The position numbers were made by a program, and so were the translations under genes. The notes under the pieces were generated by a model. The model ran no database searches, was not told the DNA's origin, and saw nothing but the letters and a program-made list of their open reading frames with translations. 64,000 nt of DNA from an uncultured Flavobacteriales bacterium (lineage in GTDB: Bacteria > Bacteroidota > Bacteroidia > Flavobacteriales > BACL11). Below are positions 1-7,849 of the stretch, piece after piece (the first letter of the stretch is position 1; each line of letters starts with the position of its first letter). Location: assembly GCA_943788405.1 (NCBI GenBank), contig CALSQD010000002.1, forward strand, positions 918,850 through 982,849, given 5' to 3'.

Positions 1-409
1 CTTAAGAGGTTATGTTGGTTATTTAGCTCCTGAATTTAATGAAGATGGTACTGTTGCATCATACAACTATAACGGAACAAGTGGAGCTGCATTTAATACT
101 GAAATTGATTTCACAGCTTACCTTCCATACTCTATTCGTAAGCATAATATAGCTTCTTATCTTTTTGCTGATGCAGGAATTATAAGTAGTGAAATTTTAA
201 CTACAGATAATTACAAAGTAGCATTTTCTGATGTAAGAGCAGATGCAGGAGTTGGGTTTACTTACACACTTAGAGATTTTGGTCCATTAGAAGCTGTAAG
301 GCCTTTAGTGATTCGTTTTGATATGCCGTTATTCTTAAATCGTCCACCAGCATCTGATGAAGATTTCTTCCAGTTTAGATGGTTAATTGGAATAAATAGA
401 GTTCTTTAA
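1..409 (+). CDS. C-terminal end of a BamA/TamA-like outer-membrane barrel protein (5' truncated by window)
   Basis: The frame is open from base 2 to a TAA at 407-409, so only about 135 C-terminal residues are seen. The text alternates short amphipathic strands (ASYLFADAGII, RADAGVGFTYT, LVIRFDMPLF, FQFRWLIGINRVL), as in the closing strands of a surface antigen D15 / BamA-superfamily barrel. Such proteins fold other barrels or export material across the outer membrane. The N-terminal POTRA part is outside the window, so BamA, TamA and lipoprotein-type relatives cannot be separated. galE starts 2 bases after the stop, so the two are probably co-transcribed. Confidence 0.6.
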   Translation, partial: LRGYVGYLAPEFNEDGTVASYNYNGTSGAAFNTEIDFTAYLPYSIRKHNIASYLFADAGIISSEILTTDNYKVAFSDVRADAGVGFTYTLRDFGPLEAVRPLVIRFDMPLFLNRPPASDEDFFQFRWLIGINRVL

Positions 410-411
410 TA

Positions 412-1404
412 ATGAAGAAAATACTAGTAACAGGAGGTGCAGGCTATATTGGTTCACATACAGTAGTTGAACTAATTGAAGCTGGCTACTCCCCTATTAT
501 AGTAGATAATTTATGTAATACTTCAACCCAAAATATAAAGGGAATTGAAAAAATTATAGGGTCAAAAATAAAATGGCACAATACTGATTGTACAAATAAA
601 AGTGGAATGGATAAAGTGTTTGCTGAGGAAGGTAAAATTGAAGGAGCTATTCACTTTGCAGCCTACAAAGCAGTAGAGGAATCCGTACAAAACCCAAAAA
701 AGTATTACGACAATAATATGGGTTCACTAAAAGTATTGCTTGAATGTATGGAAGAAAATGAGGTGAAAAATATCATTTTTTCTTCCTCTTGTACAGTATA
801 TGGAATGCCTGATGTATTACCTGTTGATGAGAATGCTCCATTTAAAAAAGCTGAATCTCCTTATGGAGAGACTAAGCAAATCTGTGAAGAAATGCTAAAA
901 GAGGATACTTGCAATAGTGTTGCTTTAAGATACTTTAATCCTATTGGCTCCCACCCTTCTGCTTTAATTGGTGATTGTTCTGCTGATAGGCCTAGCAACT
1001 TAGTTCCTATCATAACTGAAGTAGCAATTGGAAAAAGAGAAAAAATTACAGTATTTGGAGATGATTATAACACACCTGACGGAACTTGTATCCGTGACTA
1101 CATACATGTAGTTGATTTGGCAAAATCACATGTAAAAGCTATGGATTTTCTGATAAAAAACCCTGGAAAACATGCTTTTAATGTTGGTACAGGAATTGGA
1201 GTAAGTGTGCTAGATGCTATTAAGGCTTTTGAAAAAACCAATAACCTAACAATAAATTACTCTATAGGATCAAGAAGAGATGGAGATATAGAACAAATAT
1301 ACGCTAATGGCAGTTTGGTAAAAGGTAAATTAGGATGGGAAGCGAAAGAAACCCTAGAACAAGCAATGAAATCAGCTTGGGATTGGGAGAAGCAGAAAAG
1401 TTAA
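412..1404 (+). CDS. galE: UDP-glucose 4-epimerase
   Basis: Cytosolic extended SDR enzyme of 330 residues interconverting UDP-glucose and UDP-galactose (possibly the GlcNAc/GalNAc pair). It opens with the Rossmann NAD loop TGGAGYIGSH (residues 7-16) and carries the catalytic SSSCTVYG segment and Tyr151-x3-Lys155 (YGETK). RYFNPIGSHPS and RDYIHVVDLA are typical GalE blocks. Length is normal (about 335-340). The ATG lies 2 bases after the barrel gene, and the TAA overlaps the ATG of the next gene, so it belongs to a + strand operon feeding the surface-polysaccharide locus. Confidence 0.93.
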   Translation: MKKILVTGGAGYIGSHTVVELIEAGYSPIIVDNLCNTSTQNIKGIEKIIGSKIKWHNTDCTNKSGMDKVFAEEGKIEGAIHFAAYKAVEESVQNPKKYYDNNMGSLKVLLECMEENEVKNIIFSSSCTVYGMPDVLPVDENAPFKKAESPYGETKQICEEMLKEDTCNSVALRYFNPIGSHPSALIGDCSADRPSNLVPIITEVAIGKREKITVFGDDYNTPDGTCIRDYIHVVDLAKSHVKAMDFLIKNPGKHAFNVGTGIGVSVLDAIKAFEKTNNLTINYSIGSRRDGDIEQIYANGSLVKGKLGWEAKETLEQAMKSAWDWEKQKS

Positions 1405-2855
1405 TGTTTAAAAACCAATACCTACTAACGAATAAGGAAATCCCTTCACAAAAGGATATTACTGAAATTTGTATTGGTGAGTTTACTTTATATTTTGGGA
1501 ATGATATTGAATATTACACTGTCCAAAAAAATGACACACAAATTACTCTTTTAGGCTATGTTTTTCATTGCTATAATAGCTTATCGGAACAAGAACTAAT
1601 TGAAAATTTACTTACCCTTAGTAAAGCAGAGTTATTAGATGAAATAGATTTATGGTGTGGACATTTTGTGCTATTTGTAGGCAATAAAAACATTAAAGTT
1701 TACAATGATGCATCTGCTAGCTTTAAAGTCTTTTATGGTGAAAAAGACAATAACAAAGTACTTGGTTCTGATCCTAAAATAATAAATACATTTTTTGATT
1801 TTAAAGAAGACAAAAACACAGATAAATTAAAATTCTATCAATCAGATTATTTTAAAAATAATCCCACAAAAATTGGGAACGAAACAAGATTTAAAAACTT
1901 ACTCCAACTTGTTTCAAATCATTGTTTAAATATTAAAAATAATAGTATTGAAAGAGTATTTCCTAGAAAAGAGAGAAAGGAATTAACTCAAGAATTAGCT
2001 AGTAAGAAATTAATCCCAATTTTTAATCACCTTACAACTCTTATTGAGAAAAGGCACACTGTTTACTCATCCTTAACAGCTGGTTATGATAGCAGGCTAT
2101 TAATGGCTGCAACAAAAAACATATCTGATAAAGTAAAATATTACACCTTTAAACTTCCTAATAAAAAAGAAGATTACATAGATTATACTTTACCAAAAAA
2201 AATAACCTCAGATTTAGGATTAAACTATTCTTTTGTTCGAGTTAAAGAATTACCAAATAAAATAAAAGAACAGATATTAAATAGTTATGATTACCCAAAA
2301 ATTCGACCTTTTGAGCAATACAGAAACATCTTTAATAAGAACGAAAAGAGTAATATTTTATTAGTTGGTTTTGTAAGTGAAGTTGCTAAAAATTATTTAG
2401 AAAGTGTTACGGTTAAAAATGGAAAGGATGTAGTACGAGCTATACATTTACCAGATAATAATTATTTAGAAAAATACTATCAAAACTGGTTAGATAAAAA
2501 TCAAAATATAATTACAACATATAATTATGAAATATTAGATTTTATTCACTGGGAACAAGACATAACTAATTTTGCAGGGCAAAACACATATTATGCTCAT
2601 CATTATGTTCGTCTATTTTCTATTTTTAATAGTAGAGAAATACTAAAAATAATGCTTTCTGTACCTAAAGAAAAGAGAGATGGAAAATCACCAATATTCT
2701 TCAGGTATTTGATAAAAAATATGTGGTCGGAGCTAACAGATTACCCCTTTAATCCAACACTTAAGGATAAAGGTATTTTATTTATGAAAAAAATAAAAAT
2801 CTATCCTTTTTATAAATATCTACAAGTGAAATTTACAAACCATGGGAAAATATAA
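1404..2855 (+). CDS. Asparagine-synthetase-like protein, polysaccharide locus
   Basis: 483 residues when started at the ATG overlapping the galE stop (TAATG). A GTG/ATG-type extension back to 1335 would only read galE out of frame. The N-terminal 150 residues look like the glutaminase-fold half of asparagine synthetase but have no Cys at position 2 (MFKNQ), so glutamine hydrolysis is unlikely. The C-terminal half has a PP-loop-like SLTAGYDSRLLMAAT, where the family normally has SGGxDS, so ATP-dependent adenylation is plausible. Relatives sit in capsule and O-antigen loci and may amidate or acyl-activate sugar acids; the substrate cannot be read. Galactose epimerase and sulfotransferase genes flank it. 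Confidence 0.62.
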   Translation: MFKNQYLLTNKEIPSQKDITEICIGEFTLYFGNDIEYYTVQKNDTQITLLGYVFHCYNSLSEQELIENLLTLSKAELLDEIDLWCGHFVLFVGNKNIKVYNDASASFKVFYGEKDNNKVLGSDPKIINTFFDFKEDKNTDKLKFYQSDYFKNNPTKIGNETRFKNLLQLVSNHCLNIKNNSIERVFPRKERKELTQELASKKLIPIFNHLTTLIEKRHTVYSSLTAGYDSRLLMAATKNISDKVKYYTFKLPNKKEDYIDYTLPKKITSDLGLNYSFVRVKELPNKIKEQILNSYDYPKIRPFEQYRNIFNKNEKSNILLVGFVSEVAKNYLESVTVKNGKDVVRAIHLPDNNYLEKYYQNWLDKNQNIITTYNYEILDFIHWEQDITNFAGQNTYYAHHYVRLFSIFNSREILKIMLSVPKEKRDGKSPIFFRYLIKNMWSELTDYPFNPTLKDKGILFMKKIKIYPFYKYLQVKFTNHGKI

Positions 2856-2860
2856 TTATC

Positions 2861-3550
2861 ATGGCTAAAATTAATTTCATTGGAATAGGAACACAAAAGG
2901 CAGGCACTAGTTGGCTAACAGAAGCTATTAATGAACATCCTGACATCTATATTCATCCTAAAAAAGAAGCTCATTTTTTTAATAGAGAAAAATTTTACAT
3001 CAATAAATTTCATTACGAGAGAACATTTAAATCAAAGAAAGAAAAGGTAATTGGAGAAATTACACCAGCATATATCTCAGAAAAAAAAGTAGCAAAAAGG
3101 ATATTTCAATACAATTCAGGGGTAAAGCTAATTGCTATTTTAAGAGACCCAACTGAAAGGGCTGTTTCTCAATATAAAATGGAAATAAGTAGAGGCACAA
3201 TTGAAAATAATTCTGGATTATGGGATGCATTTGAAAGAGACCTGCCAAGATATGGCCCTATGAAAGAAAGAGGCCTATACAAAGAACAACTAGATAGGTT
3301 TTATAAATATTTCAATAAAAATCAAATATTAATAATGAAATATAAAGATTTAAAAGAGAATCCAATATCTTTCATTAAAACAGTATTTGAATTTTTAGAA
3401 GTAGAAAGTACATTTATACCAAATTGTATAAACACGAACATAAAGCATAAAAAAGATACATCAGAAAACCTTATTATAGAAAAAGGTGATATTGAAAAAG
3501 TTAGAGAGTATTATAGTAATTATGATTCTCTTTTAACTACAGAATCTTGA
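2861..3550 (+). CDS. PAPS-dependent sulfotransferase (NDST/heparan-type family)
   Basis: 229-residue cytosolic sulfotransferase. It begins with the PAPS 5'-phosphosulfate loop GIGTQKAGTSWL (residues 7-18) and has the 3'-phosphate motif LRDPTERAVSQYKM. The family moves sulfate from PAPS to sugar hydroxyl or amino groups. It is somewhat short (usually 250-300), with a light C-terminal end after the SFIKTVFEFLEV helix. It starts 5 bases after the previous gene and its last 31 bases overlap, tail to tail, the end of another sulfotransferase gene on the other strand. A role in sulfating the local surface polysaccharide is inferred from position. Confidence 0.8.
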   Translation: MAKINFIGIGTQKAGTSWLTEAINEHPDIYIHPKKEAHFFNREKFYINKFHYERTFKSKKEKVIGEITPAYISEKKVAKRIFQYNSGVKLIAILRDPTERAVSQYKMEISRGTIENNSGLWDAFERDLPRYGPMKERGLYKEQLDRFYKYFNKNQILIMKYKDLKENPISFIKTVFEFLEVESTFIPNCINTNIKHKKDTSENLIIEKGDIEKVREYYSNYDSLLTTES

Positions 3551-4128
3551 GGATAAACAAAATTATATTTAGGTCCTTCTAACATTTTTTCTAAATATTC
3601 CACTTCTAAGAATTCGCAAATTTCTTTTAGAATATTTTCACTATTGTTTACTAAATCAACAAAGGACAATGAATAAGCACCATCAGATTTTAAATTATTT
3701 ATAATTTTCATTCCTTCTTCCCATTCAAAAGAAGCTTGTTTTTCTGATTGACCAGCTCGTTTTTTCATACTACTTACTGATGACTCTTTATCCCTTTCAA
3801 TAGTAATAAAAACAGCTCCCTCTTTTTTATAATCTTCAATAGACATTATAGAGGTAGGATAAGGACGCACTAAATGATGTTTATTTTTCTTTTTAAAATC
3901 TAGATTTGACAATCTATTCATAAAATGTCCCCAGTAAGAAGAGCGTGTATTTTGACGAATTTGCCTATATGCTAGAAGTTTATTTCCATTCCACTCCTTT
4001 CCAATAAGCTTAAGAGAATCTTTTGTTACTGATTCAAACAACATATTAATTTCCGGATTCCTTCCTAGCATACTAGCAAGTAATGTTGTACCTGTCCTTT
4101 GCAAGCCTACTATTACAAAAAGTTTCAT
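3520..4128 (-). CDS. Sulfotransferase family protein
   Basis: 202 residues. It starts MKLFVIVGLQRTGTTLLASML, a 5'-PSB loop (GLQRTGTT) for PAPS, and has a 3'-PB-like segment ITIERDKESSVSSMKKRAG. The C-terminal ICEFLEVEYLEKML helix is common to the superfamily. It is only distantly like the sulfotransferase it meets head-on at 3520-3550, so this is not a simple duplication. It is the last gene of the long minus-strand run; its ATG directly abuts the stop of the GT2 gene upstream, so it is probably translated from the same message. Confidence 0.72.
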   Translation of the reverse strand: MKLFVIVGLQRTGTTLLASMLGRNPEINMLFESVTKDSLKLIGKEWNGNKLLAYRQIRQNTRSSYWGHFMNRLSNLDFKKKNKHHLVRPYPTSIMSIEDYKKEGAVFITIERDKESSVSSMKKRAGQSEKQASFEWEEGMKIINNLKSDGAYSLSFVDLVNNSENILKEICEFLEVEYLEKMLEGPKYNFVYPQDSVVKRES

Positions 4129-5067
4129 TTATCCAAAAATATTAAAGTGTTTTCTAACAAATTTATGTCCAACAAATGTAGTAATAAGATAGAAAATGGT
4201 AATTAAATTTACACCAGATTTTAAAAAGTATTTTCTAGCAAACTTCATCTCTCCCACTAAGTAATAATACCTACCCATACTTCCATTTATTCTTTTTTCA
4301 GAGCGTTTTACTGAATTAGAATATTTCTCATTATATTTCATAATAGTTTTAAGAGAATAGTGATAATCATTAATTCGGTATTGTTCATTTAATGACAAAT
4401 TAGCTCCTTCAACTTTCCTAAGATATAAAGCACTACAAACTTCAACTGACACTTGATTATAAAACAGTTTCAATACCCAATCAAAATCTATCATTCCAAA
4501 TTCTTCTTCAAATAAAATATGCTTTAGCTTAGCAGAAAACATAATGCTTCCTAAATAGGTTTGCTGTCCTATATTACTTTTAGTTAACTTACTTAAAAAA
4601 GTTTCATTTTTTTCATAAATTAAATAACTATTTTCATCTATTGGCTTACTAACTCTACTAGTTTCTTTTGATGAAGATGAATCTGACAAAATATAACCAG
4701 ATGTAATGATTGGCGCCAAATGAGAAACTTGTAATAAACTTTTAATCCTATCTGAAAACCAAATATCATCATGATCAGCAATACAGATAAAATCTCCAGT
4801 ACATTGCTTCAAAGCAAGATTCCTTCCATGATTAGGACCTCCTGTATTTTTATTAGTAATTTGAAAATTAACCTTATTATCTAATAAAATTGATTTTGTA
4901 TTATCTTTAGAACAATCATCAATAACTAAAAGCTCTATTTCAAATAATTTCCCTTTACCTTCTTGATTATTTATTGAGTTTATTACCTTCTGCAGTTGAT
5001 TTTCAGAATTATATGTTGTTAAAATTACACTTACTTTTTTCACTCTATTTTTTTTGGATAAGCACAA
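4129..5067 (-). CDS. Family 2 glycosyltransferase
   Basis: 312 residues with a GT-A fold: VSVILTTYNSENQLQKVINS at the start, VIDDCSKDNT, then GGPNHGRNLALKQ and the metal/nucleotide motif IADHDDIW. These are standard for inverting GT2 enzymes that use nucleotide sugars. The C-terminal 80 residues are basic and partly hydrophobic (YFLKSGVNLITIFYLITTF), suggesting membrane association. The start (MCLSKKNRVKK) is the only Met before the conserved strand. It lies 44 bases downstream of a flippase gene and abuts a sulfotransferase gene, so it likely builds the repeat unit of the local polysaccharide. Confidence 0.85.
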   Translation of the reverse strand: MCLSKKNRVKKVSVILTTYNSENQLQKVINSINNQEGKGKLFEIELLVIDDCSKDNTKSILLDNKVNFQITNKNTGGPNHGRNLALKQCTGDFICIADHDDIWFSDRIKSLLQVSHLAPIITSGYILSDSSSSKETSRVSKPIDENSYLIYEKNETFLSKLTKSNIGQQTYLGSIMFSAKLKHILFEEEFGMIDFDWVLKLFYNQVSVEVCSALYLRKVEGANLSLNEQYRINDYHYSLKTIMKYNEKYSNSVKRSEKRINGSMGRYYYLVGEMKFARKYFLKSGVNLITIFYLITTFVGHKFVRKHFNIFG

Positions 5068-5111
5068 AAATAATCATTCAAGGACTTTTAAGCTATAAAA
5101 CACTAAGAAAT

Positions 5112-6575
5112 CTAATTCTTACTCATTCTCTTTCTTGTATCAGAAACTATTTTATTAATGTCTTCCGAAAGTTCCAACTTTAATAATAACGGAATAAAAA
5201 TACCCAATACAATAAATGATTTCCAAACTATATCAATAAATATATTACCTGATAAAGGCAAATAACTTATCAATATATATATAATTAAAAAAATCAATAT
5301 TGTATACACTGATTTTAATGAAAACGGCTGAATTCCCATCTTTACTTTTATTAATATCAAACGAATTAAATTGAATAAAAATACTGATAATGCTGTTGCC
5401 ATAGCAGCACCATCAATTCCATATATAGGAATTAAAATATAATTAGTTACTATAGTAAAAAATACTAATAACACATTAGTAATTAAATCGTACCTATAGT
5501 ATTTTGAATTCACAATAATTGCTCCATTTACTCCAGTTGCAATATTAAATAATTGTGCCAACCCAATATACATTACCACCCATTTCCCATGAGAAAATTT
5601 TTCAGGCAAAATGCTAAAGATAGCATCAATATTAATCCAAACACATAAAAAGAATATACCTCCAACAATCAACTGATTAATAGAAGATTTAGAATAAATA
5701 GTTTGAATTTGTTTAAAATCCTGTTCTTCCCAAGCTTTGGACAATAATGGAACAGAAATAGAAACAATAGATTTGCCTGGCACTTTTATTACTGAACCAA
5801 TATAAAAAGCTAATGTATAAAAGGCTACCTGCTCTAAATCTAACAACACCCCTATCATAAGCATATCTAATCGGCTAACAAACATTACAGATGCTCCTCC
5901 AATCAATACATAAATTCCATATTCTAAAATTTCTTTAATTTTTAAGGCACCTACTGAAATAGTAAAATATAGGTTTCCTTTGAAAATTTGAATTATAAAT
6001 AATAATAAAAACTTAAATAAAAATCCAGCAACATAAAGTTGTAAAAATGTTGTAAAGTCAATAAACTTAAATCCATGAAAAAGAAGAATGATTAAGCAAT
6101 ATAATTTCAAAAATATTTCATTCAGAAAAATGGGAGTTGCAGCATCCAAATAAGAACGAGAAACAGAAGTTAATACATCATAAAAACTGATGAAAAATAC
6201 CAATAAAAAAATATAAAAGAAATTCTCCTGCAAAAGCGGACTTGCATTTAATAATACAAACAATTCCTCCTTAAAAACCCAGTACCCTAAACAGGAAATT
6301 ATAAAACCAAATAAAGGGGTTACTAAACTCAAAAAATACAGTTGTCCTTTTTCCTTAATTGCAGGAAAAAAGCGAATAAATGTTTTGGGAATTCCTAAAG
6401 AAGAAAAAGTTCCTATTAAGGTAGCATAAGCCACTAGAATACTTAAAAGTCCCCAATGTTCAGGTTGATCATTAAATACATTAGGATAAATCAAAATAGT
6501 ATTAACTGCCCCAATGGACATACCAATATAGAAGCTAATAGAATTTTTAATACTTTGATTTCTGATAACTCCCAT
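5112..6575 (-). CDS. Polysaccharide flippase (Wzx/MATE-like oligosaccharide transporter)
   Basis: 487 residues made almost entirely of hydrophobic segments, about 12-14 by eye. The N-terminal region (YIGMSIGAVNTILIYPNVF) and the stretch with GIPKTFIRFFPA match the polysaccharide biosynthesis protein family in the MOP superfamily, which flips lipid-linked oligosaccharides across the inner membrane. Its start codon overlaps the last base of the upstream glycosyltransferase gene, so expression is coupled. A short Lys/Arg-rich tail (DTRKRMSKN) fits an inside-facing C-terminus. No ligase or Wzy polymerase is obvious nearby. Confidence 0.83.
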   Translation of the reverse strand: MGVIRNQSIKNSISFYIGMSIGAVNTILIYPNVFNDQPEHWGLLSILVAYATLIGTFSSLGIPKTFIRFFPAIKEKGQLYFLSLVTPLFGFIISCLGYWVFKEELFVLLNASPLLQENFFYIFLLVFFISFYDVLTSVSRSYLDAATPIFLNEIFLKLYCLIILLFHGFKFIDFTTFLQLYVAGFLFKFLLLFIIQIFKGNLYFTISVGALKIKEILEYGIYVLIGGASVMFVSRLDMLMIGVLLDLEQVAFYTLAFYIGSVIKVPGKSIVSISVPLLSKAWEEQDFKQIQTIYSKSSINQLIVGGIFFLCVWINIDAIFSILPEKFSHGKWVVMYIGLAQLFNIATGVNGAIIVNSKYYRYDLITNVLLVFFTIVTNYILIPIYGIDGAAMATALSVFLFNLIRLILIKVKMGIQPFSLKSVYTILIFLIIYILISYLPLSGNIFIDIVWKSFIVLGIFIPLLLKLELSEDINKIVSDTRKRMSKN

Positions 6576-7849
6576 TAGCTTAAGGTATTTAAAAGGTTTG
6601 CTAAATCATGAGTTAATTTTTCTCTTGAAAAACTTTCAATATTCTCAAAATTAAAACCCTGCTGATTTTTAAATAAGCTCAAAATCTTATTTTTCAAATC
6701 TGTTTCATCATATAAAAAATAATTACCTGAATTTGTTTTATCAATTAGTTTTTCAGTATCACTTCCATCTGGCCCAAAAGCTATAATGGGTTTTTGTGCT
6801 GCAAAATATTCAAATATTTTTCCTGGGTAATTCCCTACTCCACTTTTAGAATTAAATAATAATAATAAAAGTAAATCAGCCTCATTGTACTGTTGCAAAA
6901 CCTGTGCATGAGAAAGGTAACCCAAATTTTTTACTTTCCCTTTCAGACTAGAGTATGAACCTATTTCTGCAAGTACTTCCCCATCAATATTTCCCGACAA
7001 ATGAATTTCCAATTCAGCATTAAATTCAGCATTTTCATCACATAAATCAGCTAGTGATTTCCATAAGTTTTTAGGGTTCCTTAGGTGGTTCAACAAACCA
7101 TAATGCCCAAGTACAAACTTATCATTCGTTTTAGATTTTAGCTCAAAATCAGCTGCATCATAGCCATTAGTAATTAACTCTACCCTTTTAGCTCTTAGTC
7201 GTTTTAAATCCTTTACCCAAGTTTCACTTACGGTTAAAGTTACATCAGCCTTTTGCAAAACTTCCTTTTCTAGATCTTTATGCTTTTTTCTAGAAGATTT
7301 AGTAAGATGAAATTCATCTAATAAATCCAATTCACTCCAAGGATCACGAAAATCAGCTATCCACTTTAAATTAGGCATTGCTTTTTTCAAACCTAAACCT
7401 ATCAAGTGCATAGAATGCGGAGGTCCTGTAGTAATGATATATTCAATACCTTCTTCTTTTATTTTTTCAAGCAATACATTTAAGGATGGCTTTACCCAAT
7501 ATACTTTAGGGTCAGGAATAAACACATTTCCTCTCACCCAGTTTAACACCTTATTTTTTAAAGATTTCTTATTAGAAATTACTCCTGCACTTTGTGATTT
7601 ATCTCCTTTACCAAACAATTTATCTTTTAGAGCATAAGGCTCCCAAATTGGAGTTTTCCAAATTTCTGCTTCAGCAGGAATATCCTTTAATAAAGCTTCA
7701 TCCTTTACTTCAAAATATGGATTTTCAGGAGTATAAACAATAGGTTGCCAATCGTATTTTGGTAAATATTTTGTAAACTTTAACCACCTCTGAACTCCTG
7801 AACCTCCTGCTGGCGGCCAATAGTATGAGATAATTAAAACCTTTTTCAT
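6575..7849 (-). CDS. Family 4 glycosyltransferase
   Basis: 424 residues, GT-B architecture. The N-terminal acceptor domain has ISYYWPPAGGSGVQRWLKF and the TTGPPHSMHLIGLGL stretch. The donor domain carries LGHYGLLNHLRNPKNLW, SHAQVLQQYNEADLLLLL and GKIFEYFAAQKPIIAFGP, the usual GT4 nucleotide-sugar pocket with its conserved glutamate. Start and stop codons overlap the genes on both sides by one base, so it is translationally coupled to yfhO and the flippase gene. The sugar transferred cannot be told from sequence. Confidence 0.85.
   Translation of the reverse strand: MKKVLIISYYWPPAGGSGVQRWLKFTKYLPKYDWQPIVYTPENPYFEVKDEALLKDIPAEAEIWKTPIWEPYALKDKLFGKGDKSQSAGVISNKKSLKNKVLNWVRGNVFIPDPKVYWVKPSLNVLLEKIKEEGIEYIITTGPPHSMHLIGLGLKKAMPNLKWIADFRDPWSELDLLDEFHLTKSSRKKHKDLEKEVLQKADVTLTVSETWVKDLKRLRAKRVELITNGYDAADFELKSKTNDKFVLGHYGLLNHLRNPKNLWKSLADLCDENAEFNAELEIHLSGNIDGEVLAEIGSYSSLKGKVKNLGYLSHAQVLQQYNEADLLLLLLFNSKSGVGNYPGKIFEYFAAQKPIIAFGPDGSDTEKLIDKTNSGNYFLYDETDLKNKILSLFKNQQGFNFENIESFSREKLTHDLANLLNTLS

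Noticed and set aside
1335-1403. Longer start for the asparagine-synthetase-like gene
   Set aside because: This stretch only reads galE in another frame; the ATG overlapping the galE stop is the natural start.
3520-3550. Frameshifted fusion of the two sulfotransferase genes
   Set aside because: They are on opposite strands, each with its own PAPS loop and complete core; the overlap is only between their tails.
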